Shown here piece by piece: positions 8,317-15,017 of a stretch of DNA of 57,138 bases. The notes under the pieces were generated by a model. The model did no database searches and had not been told where the DNA came from. It saw nothing but the letters and a program-made list of their open reading frames with translations. A program made the translations under genes and the position numbers. Each line of letters begins with the position of its first letter. Position 1 is the stretch's first letter. The stretch comes from Candidatus Thorarchaeota archaeon (lineage in GTDB: Archaea; Asgardarchaeota; Thorarchaeia; Thorarchaeales; Thorarchaeaceae). The stretch covers positions 1,651,227 through 1,708,364 of the forward strand of contig CP070761.1 of assembly GCA_020348985.1 (NCBI GenBank), written 5' to 3'.

Positions 8317-8405
8317 ACCATCCTTAGGATGGGTAGAAGTGGAGGCTGGCGGTGGTAGGACTACGGGTAATTACCCAACTGTCATTGTTAAGCACGCTTT
8401 CTCTT
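8317..8405 (+). repeat. 16S-trailer repeat, full copy 3
   Basis: It has the same structure as copy 1: CCATCC-TTA-GGATGG hairpin (8319-8333), an identical linker through GGAGGCTGGCGGTGGTAG, the GGGTAATTACCC palindrome, and a T-rich end. It is very close to copy 1 up to about 8377 and then diverges. It lies 80 bases past the lplA stop. Confidence 0.8.
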
Positions 8406-8510
8406 TTGCAGTTATCATCTTTCAATAGACGATTCTATTCTGATTTCAAGCAAGTTCTCGAATTGTGCCTAATCCTTTGAGGGAACTATGTTGATATTCA
8501 GATGCAGTTT

Positions 8511-9101
8511 TCAATGATCATTTAATCCCTTTCCATTGAGAATTCTCTGAACATGTTTTTCAACCCTTGACTCCCGAGTTTTGGATTGCTTGGGTGCAGA
8601 AAAATATAGAATGTATGCTCTTTGCCGTCCCGGCGTCAATGCATCAAAAGCAGTTTTCAAGGCAGGGCTTTCATCTAATTTCCTTTGAAACTCTTCGGGA
8701 ATCATGAATTCTGTAGTCTTTTTGAAATCCACCTTCAAACCGGCTTTTTCTACTTCAACGGCTTCATGAATATAGACTTTCAAGATTGTTTCCATCTCAG
8801 CTATTTCCTGAACATTGGTGAACCGAATCTGGCGCACCGCCTGCGTATTTTCCCCGGGTTTGGATAGTATACCATTGGCATCTTCTATCAAGGCACCTTT
8901 GAAGAAACTGAGCACGCAGTATTCTTTGAATCCCCCTATTATTGCCACGTTATTTCCCTGAAACGTGTAACAAGGTTGACGCCACTTCAATTCTTCCGTC
9001 AGCCCACAGTCAAGTATGATCCTTCTCAATTCGCCCAATTCCTTCTGCCACTTTTGGGCTCTTGCCAAAAATTCATCAACCTTAGGATTCATTCTATTCA
9101 T
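8511..9101 (-). CDS. YdeI/OmpD-associated family protein with DUF1801 domain
   Basis: 196 residues. The N-terminal DUF1801-like region (KVDEFLARAQKWQKELGELRRIILDCGLTEELKWRQPCYTF) is followed by FIPEEF-like sequence and the C-terminal YdeI signature TPGRQRAYILYFSAPKQSKTRESRVEK with RILNGKGLND. The family is widespread in bacteria, and its biochemical role is poorly defined. It is more AT-rich than its neighbours, and the close match to the bacterial consensus suggests acquisition from bacteria (inference). It is oriented against the surrounding operons, between two copies of the trailer repeat. Confidence 0.88.
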   Translation of the reverse strand: MNRMNPKVDEFLARAQKWQKELGELRRIILDCGLTEELKWRQPCYTFQGNNVAIIGGFKEYCVLSFFKGALIEDANGILSKPGENTQAVRQIRFTNVQEIAEMETILKVYIHEAVEVEKAGLKVDFKKTTEFMIPEEFQRKLDESPALKTAFDALTPGRQRAYILYFSAPKQSKTRESRVEKHVQRILNGKGLNDH

Positions 9102-9159
9102 TTGTTGGCGCTCCGAAACGAAGTGAGCCTATATCTGCCTACAATTCCTATCTATTCTT

Positions 9160-9182
9160 TAACAAGGTATCCGTAGCGGAAG
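9160..9182 (+). repeat. fragment of the 16S rRNA 3' end
   Basis: TAACAAGGTATCCGTAGCGG plus AAG is identical to positions 64-86 of the genuine 16S end. The match breaks off before the CCTCC end, although TACCTCC follows 45 bases later. Too long to be chance; a duplicated rRNA piece. Confidence 0.8.
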
Positions 9183-9356
9183 TTACGAATAAAAGAAGAT
9201 GAGAGTCAATCTAGCCTTCCATCAATTACCTCCTGTGATTTCTCTCTCATAGAAGTAGAAGCAGATTGATCTCTCTTCAGAGAGAGAGGTTCGGGTCTTC
9301 GACGGGGCAGGCGGTGCATTCGAAGAAGTTGTCCATCGCCACATTCAGACTTGCCA

Positions 9357-9386
9357 CACTCATGCTGCCGAGCACCCTTTCATTTT
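9357..9386 (+). repeat. 16S-trailer repeat, 3' fragment (copy 4)
   Basis: CACT-ATGCTGCCGAGCACCC-like sequence followed by TTTCATTTT matches the end of copy 1 with few changes. It follows the 16S fragment at 9160 in the order seen at the real 16S locus. Confidence 0.6.
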
Positions 9387-9549
9387 GCATATGTTGTCCT
9401 GTGACTAGGCAGCATCCTCATTCTCTCCTCAAGGTCATCTTGAATCGAGATTCTGCCGTTCTGGTTGTCGAATGACTCCAAAGGCTCGACATCAAGATCC
9501 GGTAAACGACTTTCAAGAAACACGGCGCGCCTCCGCAGCAACACTGATA

Positions 9550-9573
9550 TATCGAAATAAACCGATAAATCGA
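9550..9573 (+). promoter_or_regulatory. putative ArsR operator, site D (before the HdrA-like/DGC operon)
   Basis: TATCGA-AATAAA-CCGATA followed by AATCGA matches site A in both half-sites (one change) and in the third AATCGA element. It lies 22 bases before the ATG at 9596, in a position to block transcription of the whole 9596-12182 operon. Confidence 0.6.
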
Positions 9574-9595
9574 ACATTGAAACGAGCTGATTGCG

Positions 9596-9970
9596 ATGAG
9601 TTCCGAAAGACCCGCGTTCATCATGTGTGTGTGTACGGGCAAGTGCCCGGGTTTTGGGAAGATGGATATTTGGGACTTCATCAATACAGTTCGAATGGCC
9701 CTTCCGGTTCAATATGGGATTATCCATCCCCAATTATGTGAGGAGGATGGTGATCGGTACCTGGAAGATGTTTTGAAACCCAATCAGAAGTTCTTCATTG
9801 GAGGTTGCGCTCCAACAATGCAGTACAAGCTCTTCCGGGATGCGTTCCAGAAAAGGAACCTGGACGTGAAAGGCGATCTTGTACCGATTGATGTGCGCGA
9901 CATGACTACCGAAGAGGCCATTGGTCGAGTGTCTGAGGAGCTGAAGAAACATGGATATCACCTCGAGTAA
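9596..9970 (+). CDS. HdrA-like N-terminal domain protein
   Basis: 124 residues. FIMCVCTGKCPGF near the N-terminus, GIIHPQLCEEDGDRYL in the middle, and FFIGGCAPTMQYKLFRDAF with VDVRDMT-like sequence toward the end follow the cysteine layout of the N-terminal domain of heterodisulfide reductase subunit A (CxC, then C, then a GC-P-M motif). The FAD domain of HdrA is absent, so this is a stand-alone domain, probably binding an Fe-S cluster. First gene of an operon with a ferredoxin, three DGC proteins and a thioredoxin-like protein. Operator site D lies 22 bases upstream. Probable electron-transfer component; partner unknown. Confidence 0.72.
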   Translation: MSSERPAFIMCVCTGKCPGFGKMDIWDFINTVRMALPVQYGIIHPQLCEEDGDRYLEDVLKPNQKFFIGGCAPTMQYKLFRDAFQKRNLDVKGDLVPIDVRDMTTEEAIGRVSEELKKHGYHLE

Positions 9971-10259
9971 TCCGAGTCCAGATTTGACCTTCATGGGCGT
10001 TGATCGGGAGAAGATTCCTTGGTGGCCAACCATTGACCTGCAAGATTGTGATGGGTGCAGTGGTGACTACGACTGTCTGAAGTTCTGCCCGCACGGCGTC
10101 TACAAGCCCCTTGAGAATTCCTCGAGAATTGCCGTTGAGAATCCCTACAACTGTGTGGTCTTTTGCCAAGCGTGTAAGAAGATGTGCCCGAAGAATGCTA
10201 TCTCCTTTCCCTCAAAACGAGCCATTCTCGATTTGATCAAGAATGAGCGTGCAAAATAG
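9951..10259 (+). CDS. dicluster [4Fe-4S] ferredoxin-like protein
   Basis: 102 residues from ATG 9951, overlapping the previous gene by 20 bases; ATG 9993 is an alternative start. Residues ~15-30 read FMGVDREKIPWWPTID, a conserved lead-in for this ferredoxin type. Two cluster motifs follow: C-x2-C-x5-C-x3-C (CDGCSGDYDCLKFCP) and CVVFCQACKKMCPKNAI. A small soluble electron carrier. Its placement directly after the HdrA-like protein and before the lipoyl-DGC fusion suggests it feeds or drains electrons for that system. Confidence 0.85.
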   Translation: MDITSSNPSPDLTFMGVDREKIPWWPTIDLQDCDGCSGDYDCLKFCPHGVYKPLENSSRIAVENPYNCVVFCQACKKMCPKNAISFPSKRAILDLIKNERAK

Positions 10260-10270
10260 GGTGGTGTTGG

Positions 10271-11107
10271 GTGGAACGAAAATACATCCTTCCATGCGCA
10301 GGATATGACCGTCCCGGCGGTCAGGTTTCAAGAGCCGCCGCAGAAAGACTTGCCATCATTCGTGACGATGTGATTATCGGAAGCATGGGGGCACTCTTCA
10401 AGGAACGTCCTGGTGAGATGCGTGACTATAGGACCTCCGATGTATTCTGTCTTGATGGTTGCGGAGAGAACTGCGCCTCTGAACTTGCACGTGCTAGAGG
10501 TAGGAATGACAGCACCAGCATTGTCATCCATGAGGTTGTGGGCTCAATTGAGAACTTCGAAGGAAAAGTAGACCGCTTGATGCAGTCTTTGACCCAAGAA
10601 ATTGACAAGACAAGGCCTAGGGTTTCGTCCAAGATCACTTCGGAACCTCCACATGAGATTGAGCTCATTGAGGAGAAGTTCGACAAGTTTACACTCAAGG
10701 TGGCCAAGGGTTTGAAATACTCTGACAATGACTTCTGGGTCAGCACTGAAGGAGAACAGGTTCGTGTAGGAGTCTCAGACTTCCTTCAACAGATGATGTC
10801 CGATGTGTACTTCGTGGAACTCGCTGAGATTGGCACACATGTAGACATGTTTGACGACGCAGGTCTGATGGAATCGACAAAGATTCTCGTCGAGATTATA
10901 GTCCCTGTGTCGGGGTCTATAGTAGAAGCCAATATCTCCCTTGAGGACAGCCCTGAGTTCATCAATGAGAGTCCATATGATAAAGGCTGGCTCTATGTCC
11001 TTAAGCCGGATGACATCAATGAACTGGAACTACTCCGAGATGCTCACGACTACATGACTTATGCCTTGGCGAAAGCAAAGGAGGAGATTGGAAAAAGGGT
11101 GGAGTAG
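10271..11107 (+). CDS. DGC zinc-binding domain fused to a GcvH-like lipoyl carrier domain
   Basis: 278 residues from GTG 10271. Residues 1-100 form a DGC domain: Cys9 in ILPCAGYDRPGGQVSRAAAE, then LDGCGENCASE with Asp62-Gly63-Cys64 and Cys68. Residues ~140-262 match glycine cleavage H protein: YSDNDFWVSTEGEQVRVGVSDF, VYFVELAEIGTHVDMFD, a lipoylation-type motif MESTK with Lys204, VPVSGSIVEANISLEDSPE, and INESPYDKGWLYVLK. The lysine, the PVSG turn and the EDSPE-type loop are all kept, so lipoylation is plausible. No glycine cleavage P or T proteins are in the window, which argues for a role outside glycine cleavage, as with LbpA of sulfur-oxidising Hdr systems. Fused to a metal-binding domain, it may carry sulfur, thiol or arsenic groups. 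The function is inference; the domains are visible. Confidence 0.85.
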   Translation: MERKYILPCAGYDRPGGQVSRAAAERLAIIRDDVIIGSMGALFKERPGEMRDYRTSDVFCLDGCGENCASELARARGRNDSTSIVIHEVVGSIENFEGKVDRLMQSLTQEIDKTRPRVSSKITSEPPHEIELIEEKFDKFTLKVAKGLKYSDNDFWVSTEGEQVRVGVSDFLQQMMSDVYFVELAEIGTHVDMFDDAGLMESTKILVEIIVPVSGSIVEANISLEDSPEFINESPYDKGWLYVLKPDDINELELLRDAHDYMTYALAKAKEEIGKRVE

Positions 11108-11110
11108 AGA

Positions 11111-11494
11111 ATGAAGAAAGTAGTAATTCCATGCAGTGGAATAGGAAAAGCATTTGGTGCTGTTGCACGTGAAGCAACGTATCTTTTGACCGACTCTGAT
11201 CATTCTAATGAATATGTGACAATATGCCTTCCATTGTTGATGACCGACGATGTAGAGTCCAAACAGAGGGTTACGGAATCCAATGTCTATACAGTTGATG
11301 GATGTCCAAAGCGCTGCGCATCAATCCTTGTTAGACATGCAGGGGGAAAACCAGTCATGGAGATAATGACGCCGAAGGTTCTTGCCGCTAACAAGGAACA
11401 CAAGCCCGAGACGGTTCTGAACATTGGCGATGGTGGTCAGCTGCTGGCAACAGACATAGTGAATCTAATTCTTAATCATGGAGATGACAAGTGA
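11111..11494 (+). CDS. DGC-domain (putative zinc-binding) protein
   Basis: 127 residues beginning MKKVVIPCSGIGKAFGAVAREATYLL. Cys8 and the motif TVDGCPKRCASILVRHAGG give the DGC Cys-x3-Cys arrangement seen in the neighbouring proteins. CLPLLMTDDVE matches the CLPLFLAGDE of the next gene. The family (DGC domain) is predicted to bind zinc and has no settled biochemical role. It starts three bases after the fusion protein and overlaps the next gene, so it belongs to the same operon. Possibly a free counterpart of the DGC half of the fusion. Confidence 0.82.
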   Translation: MKKVVIPCSGIGKAFGAVAREATYLLTDSDHSNEYVTICLPLLMTDDVESKQRVTESNVYTVDGCPKRCASILVRHAGGKPVMEIMTPKVLAANKEHKPETVLNIGDGGQLLATDIVNLILNHGDDK

Positions 11495-11898
11495 TGGCCT
11501 TCAAACCCAAGGTGGGTCTTATCTCTTGTAGTGGTGAGGCATGTTCCGGAGGGAATATCTCTCGTGCCGCGACACTTGAGGTCCTACACTATCTGAGACC
11601 AACTGAAACGGTGACTATTTGTCTTCCTCTTTTCCTGGCTGGAGATGAAGGAGAACGGGAGTTTGCGAGAAGCTTCCCTACAATCACAATTGATGGGTGC
11701 AGCAAACTCTGTGCGGCTAGGGGTACGGAAAGGTATAGCAGCACACCAGCCATGAAGATGAATCTAGAAGAATATCTGGGAGAATCCTGCACTAGCACTG
11801 ATGAGAGATGGAGACTAGAACGAAGTAGCGAGCTTGTCGATAGAATTGCTCAAGACATCGCATCTCATGTTAATCGTCTAAGAGAAGAATGGGGGTGA
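11494..11898 (+). CDS. DGC-domain (putative zinc-binding) protein
   Basis: 134 residues from ATG 11494, sharing one base with the previous stop (TGATG); GTG 11491 is also possible. Motifs are LISCSGEACSGGNISRAATLEVLH, VTICLPLFLAGDEGEREFARSF, and TIDGCSKLCAARG with the DGC Cys-x3-Cys, followed by a long charged C-terminal helix. It is the intact relative of the broken gene at 3466. Together with the next gene it forms the two-gene module that was duplicated behind acr3. Cytosolic, predicted metal binding; its role in the system is unknown. Confidence 0.85.
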   Translation: MAFKPKVGLISCSGEACSGGNISRAATLEVLHYLRPTETVTICLPLFLAGDEGEREFARSFPTITIDGCSKLCAARGTERYSSTPAMKMNLEEYLGESCTSTDERWRLERSSELVDRIAQDIASHVNRLREEWG

Positions 11899-12182
11899 AT
11901 CAAATATCCGATAAGATTCCAGTAATGGTGTTCCTTGCAGTGGGAGTTTGCAGTTGCAGCCAGACTGGATTCCTAGGGCGCGTTTATGAAGCCATCAGGA
12001 AATACAGAGATGTTGTTGACTATAGGGAATACTCCGCTGGAAGTGATATCGCAAAGAGATATGGGATTAGCTATCGTGGGGTCGTGGTTGGCAGCAAATC
12101 AGTAGGTAGCAATCCCACCACAGCAAGGATTGAAGAGGCCATTCTCAAGGAAATCGAAAAGCAAGACTTAGATTCAATGTGA
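11889..12182 (+). CDS. small thioredoxin-like protein (copy 2)
   Basis: 97 residues from ATG 11889 (overlap of ten bases) or from GTG 11895 (four-base GTGA overlap). It has the same layout as the copy at 3850: VMVFLAVGVCSCSQTGFLGRVYEAIRKY with a C-x-C motif, DYREYSAGSDIAKRYGI, and GSKSVGSNPTTARIEEAIL. It fits a thioredoxin-like fold with an unusual CSC active site. Last clear gene of the operon that starts at 9596. Probably a disulfide or metal/sulfur transfer partner of the DGC proteins. Confidence 0.78.
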   Translation: MGVNQISDKIPVMVFLAVGVCSCSQTGFLGRVYEAIRKYRDVVDYREYSAGSDIAKRYGISYRGVVVGSKSVGSNPTTARIEEAILKEIEKQDLDSM

Positions 12183-12325
12183 TGAATCTACGTGATCTAT
12201 TATACCGTGAGACACACTCCGTCTACTACTATGGAAGTGAATTCCCTTCCAACCTAACTGAATCTGCCAAGGCCCGATACTTCAACAACCACATTCTGAC
12301 GAATGTCAGTCTGCATTACGGGTAA
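12182..12325 (+). CDS. possible 47-residue protein ending inside the trailer repeat
   Basis: ATG 12182 shares a base with the preceding stop (TGATG). The frame reads MNLRDLLYRETHSVYYYGSE and stops at a TAA in the TACGGGTAATTACCC of the repeat at 12313. The composition is protein-like but no family is recognised. It may be a gene truncated by arrival of the repeat, or chance. Confidence 0.3.
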   Translation: MNLRDLLYRETHSVYYYGSEFPSNLTESAKARYFNNHILTNVSLHYG

Positions 12326-12362
12326 TTACCCACCCGTCACTTTTGAGCACCTGTTCATTCTT
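12313..12362 (+). repeat. 16S-trailer repeat, partial copy 5
   Basis: It contains TTACGGGTAATTACCCACC, then GTCAC and GAGCACCTGTTCATTCTT, matching the second palindrome and tail of copy 1. The first hairpin is missing. A further hairpin CTTGGTC-n10-GACCAAG (12429-12452) lies downstream. Confidence 0.7.
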
Positions 12363-12512
12363 CCGTCTGCTATTTGCGACTCCGGACTATTCTCATCGAT
12401 AAACAGAATTAAACTCACACACATTGATCTTGGTCAATCGCGAAGGACCAAGATTGCTTCAAACCCTCTTGAGAGCTTGATATCAAGTACATAAATGGCG
12501 AAATCTCTGCAG

Positions 12513-12545
12513 GTGCGTCTGACTAGGACGCACAAAACGAAAAAG
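12513..12545 (-). terminator. probable terminator of the ferredoxin gene
   Basis: Just past the stop of the minus-strand ferredoxin gene the transcript would read TTCTTTTTCGTTTT followed by a perfect 7-base-pair hairpin GTGCGTC/GACGCAC (12513-12533). The T-rich run is the archaeal termination signal; the hairpin may add to it. Confidence 0.45.
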
Positions 12546-12549
12546 AATG

Positions 12550-13269
12550 CTACGCTGTAACTACTCCCTTGACATTTTCCTTCAGTCTTGTTCCATCCCG
12601 ATCGATTCTTGAGATTATGCCCTTTAGAGTGTGCAGCAGACCCGCAAGATCTTCATCCAGTTTCCTATGAGTAAGAATCTTCTCGACATTCAAGAGAGCG
12701 AGCTGCGCTTCATAGATTGTATCATAAACCGTACTGGGATACTTGAGGATGTATTCCTCTGACAGAACATGCTGGATTAGATCCAACAACTCGCCTGTTC
12801 CATAAACCTTCATGTCAATGGCCATTTTGGGACACGCGGAAACGCAGACACCACAGCCATGACATCTCTCTTGACGAACAAACAGTGTTCTGTCCTCTAT
12901 GATCGGAGCTTTCCACGGGCACATTTCGGTGCATAGGCCACAAAGAATACAACCTCTAGCACCATCCATTCTTACTTCAATGGTTGATAGCAATGCAATC
13001 TCTTCAGCATCCAGAGTTTCCTTCGAATCCCCAAAAACAATTGGATCCGGCACCTTTGACTTAAGCTCATCTGGATCGTGAAGGATTGCAGTAGTGCTTC
13101 CTCTCTTTCTGAGCTCTCTCTCAATCCGAGAGATGTAGATTGTGCAAGCCTGGATCGTATTCTTCAATGAAACAAGCATGTGCTTGAGATCAACGTCTGG
13201 ATGTTCAGGGAGCTTTCTAGGAAGAAGGACCCTGAATTCATGTGTCCGCCATTTCAGAGTTTTACCCAT
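12550..13269 (-). CDS. dicluster [4Fe-4S] ferredoxin domain protein
   Basis: 239 residues. Central residues ~105-155 have two classical motifs, CILCGLCTEMCPWKAP and CHGCGVCVSACPKMAI, for two [4Fe-4S] clusters. The N-terminal ~100 residues and C-terminal ~85 residues are helical and charged, without recognised domains; the C-terminal part has repeated amphipathic helices. It is nine bases from the OsmC-like gene upstream, so the two form an operon that converges on the DGC operon. Likely an electron-transfer subunit; whether it works with the lipoyl-DGC proteins is inference from position. Confidence 0.83.
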   Translation of the reverse strand: MGKTLKWRTHEFRVLLPRKLPEHPDVDLKHMLVSLKNTIQACTIYISRIERELRKRGSTTAILHDPDELKSKVPDPIVFGDSKETLDAEEIALLSTIEVRMDGARGCILCGLCTEMCPWKAPIIEDRTLFVRQERCHGCGVCVSACPKMAIDMKVYGTGELLDLIQHVLSEEYILKYPSTVYDTIYEAQLALLNVEKILTHRKLDEDLAGLLHTLKGIISRIDRDGTRLKENVKGVVTA

Positions 13270-13278
13270 TATACCACC

Positions 13279-13710
13279 TCACCTATACCTTTGATCAACG
13301 CGAAGCCCCACTGAAAGTGTGACTTCCGGTGTGATCAACCCATTGTTAAGGAGGAATCTATCAACTTCATTCTGAAAGATCTGCTGAAGCGACTCCTCCT
13401 GCTTTCCCTCGGGCACGATGACCCGAGTCTGCACTTTGAGCGAGGTCAGATTCTTTTGCTCGGCCATCTTGCTTTTCGCATACTCGCCCATTGCATTCGA
13501 TTGGAGTTCTATCACTCCCACTCCAATGTCTTTCGTAGCCATCTCTAGAAGAAGATTAATGCAGGCCTCGCCAGCCGCCAAACACAAGTACTCTGAGTAG
13601 TCTGGATCGAAACATTCAGGCGCAACCGTCGAATAACGTAGAACGGGGGATTCCGAGTCTGTTGTTCTGACCTCGTGTTCACCAAGTTCATCTATTCTTT
13701 TCAACTTCAT
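13279..13710 (-). CDS. OsmC/Ohr-like protein
   Basis: 143 residues. The segment YLCLAAGEACINLLLEMATKDIG resembles the central OsmC helix with its active-site-type Cys, and VIELQSNAMGEY plus LTSLKVQTRVIVP fit the following strands. OsmC-like proteins act in thiol or peroxide chemistry, and some in sulfur transfer. Only one obvious active-site-type cysteine is placed in the helix; another Cys (ECFDP) sits near the N-terminus. Family assignment is moderate. It is the upstream partner of the ferredoxin gene in a two-gene operon. Confidence 0.6.
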   Translation of the reverse strand: MKLKRIDELGEHEVRTTDSESPVLRYSTVAPECFDPDYSEYLCLAAGEACINLLLEMATKDIGVGVIELQSNAMGEYAKSKMAEQKNLTSLKVQTRVIVPEGKQEESLQQIFQNEVDRFLLNNGLITPEVTLSVGLRVDQRYR

Positions 13711-14366
13711 ACGAAGTATGTCTTCCGTGTATATTCACCTCCATGACCAGAACCACCTCTTTTGACACAGACATCAATCGTCTCATTGATTGAGGTCTAC
13801 GTGTGGTTTAGGCAACAGAGGGTGAATTCATTCAGACCTTTGTTTCTGGCTCCTTCAATTACTCTTTGGAGAACCCTTGATGACATCTGTGCATCAAAGG
13901 ACTGGTTCTCATGTACATATTTCGATTGAAGTCTAATATATTTGATGAGTTATGAATCAAAAGAACACCAGAGAATAATGCACGATAAGCGACTCCTTCG
14001 TCATGAAGCTGTCCGTTTTGTGCCATAGGAACTCCGTTCTTGAAGAAGCCATATTTTCAACTAAAAAGCAACTCTTCGATTGCTGCCTATTTCAACAGAA
14101 TCCTTTCAGATGTGAGACTGGGGCAATTTCGGTCAGTTTCGCCTCGTCGTCGAGAGTGAAGACATCTATTATGGTTTCTGAAGCGTTTGCAGTCTCGAAC
14201 ATCACAAAGTCCCATCTTTGGGATGAGTAGAAGTGGAGGCTTACGGTGGTATAACTACGGGTAATTACCCAACTGTCACTGTAGAGCACCCTTTCATTCT
14301 ACATCAGTCAAGTTTGAGCTTTCGTTGAACTGCATGCTTATTACTAATCTCTCGCTCGGTTTTGTC
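13711..14366. other. intergenic region between divergent genes, with repeat and possible gene remnant
   Basis: About 650 bases. At 14211 lies a full copy of the trailer repeat. On the minus strand, 14092-14210 encodes FVMFETANASETIIDVFTLD, which looks protein-like and is cut off exactly where the repeat begins; it may be the remnant of a gene, but I recognise no family. The rest shows no supported gene. Confidence 0.45.
14211..14300 (+). repeat. 16S-trailer repeat, full copy 6
   Basis: CCCATC-TTTG-GGATGAG (first hairpin, one pair lost), the TAGAAGTGGAGGC linker, GGTGGTATAACTACGGG, the intact GGGTAATTACCC palindrome, and AGAGCACCCTTTCATT. It lies 67 bases before the flavoprotein start at 14367, so here it cannot be a simple downstream terminator. 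Confidence 0.8.
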
Positions 14367-14936
14367 ATGAGCAGAGTTCTAATTCTGAACGGGAGCGCTA
14401 GAGCAAAGGGCAATACCCGTTTTCTAATCAATCAGTTGAACAGGGTTCTAGAAGAGAAAGGATTGGAATCAAGTATTCTTCAACTTCACGAACTCAATGT
14501 CAAGCACTGTCGAGGATGCTTCTGGTGTTACAAGGGTTTTCCACTCCGATGCGTTCAAGATGACGATGATATGAATGGGATCTACCCTACTATAATCGAA
14601 GCTGATGTAATCGTTTTTGCATCACCCATTTACTGGTTCAATTATTCTGGTCAACTGAAATTATTCATAGATCGATTGGTGGCATTGCATGTCAAAGGCG
14701 GTCACAAGCTAGATGGAAAACGATTTGCTGCCATCTTTGTATATGGAGACACTAATGTTGAAGAATCCGGTGTTCAACATGCTATAGCGTCCATCAAACA
14801 TCTAATACGTTACATGAAAGGGGAGACCATAGGGATTGTTCATGGAACTGCAAACGATATTGGGGATGCCGAAAAGAATACCACATTAGTTGCTGAGGTT
14901 CGTGAATTAGCTAACAGGATTTGTGATGCATCTTAG
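14367..14936 (+). CDS. flavodoxin-like NAD(P)H-dependent FMN reductase / iron-sulfur flavoprotein family
   Basis: 189 residues from ATG 14367 (MSRVLILNGSARAKGNT), preferred over an ATG at 14325 because the family begins at this strand. ILNGSARAKGNT is the FMN phosphate-binding loop. HCRGCFWCYKGFPLRCVQDDDD has the compact Cys motif of iron-sulfur flavoproteins, though only three cysteines are spaced as C-x2-C..C. ADVIVFASPIYWFNYSGQLKLFIDRL is the second flavin-binding segment. It probably uses FMN for electron transfer to an unknown acceptor. It stands alone downstream of a trailer repeat copy. Confidence 0.88.
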   Translation: MSRVLILNGSARAKGNTRFLINQLNRVLEEKGLESSILQLHELNVKHCRGCFWCYKGFPLRCVQDDDDMNGIYPTIIEADVIVFASPIYWFNYSGQLKLFIDRLVALHVKGGHKLDGKRFAAIFVYGDTNVEESGVQHAIASIKHLIRYMKGETIGIVHGTANDIGDAEKNTTLVAEVRELANRICDAS

Positions 14937-15017
14937 ACAGTCAAACAATCCTCCAATAATGATGGTCAAGTGGATTTCTTCAAGACCTCATGGCGTGAAC
15001 CATGATATCTCACAGAT

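Larger units (their letters stand above)
9102..9595. other. intergenic region with 16S-derived fragments and promoter
   Basis: It holds, in order, a 23-base piece of the 16S 3' end (9160-9182), TACCTCCTGTGATT (9228-9241) resembling the 16S end plus start of trailer, a CTCTCT/AGAGAG hairpin (9272-9285), the tail of the trailer repeat (9357-9386) and operator site D (9550). No gene is supported. The order suggests a decayed copy of the 16S end together with its trailer. Confidence 0.55.

Noticed and set aside
9266..9741. Frames on both strands between the YdeI gene and the HdrA-like gene
   Set aside because: They cross rRNA-derived scraps and operator site D and end inside the real gene at 9596.
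10271..11107. Glycine cleavage H protein of a normal glycine cleavage system
   Set aside because: The N-terminal DGC domain and the absence of P, T and L proteins nearby argue against it; the lipoyl domain itself is H-protein-like.
9596..13269. A canonical sHdr (sulfur-oxidising heterodisulfide reductase-like) operon
   Set aside because: HdrB, HdrC, full-length HdrA, TusA and DsrE are all absent; only an HdrA N-terminal-like domain, ferredoxins and a lipoyl protein are present.
114..14300. The repeats as a CRISPR array
   Set aside because: Copies are kilobases apart with unrelated intervals containing genes, and have two internal palindromes; no regular repeat-spacer pattern exists anywhere in the window.
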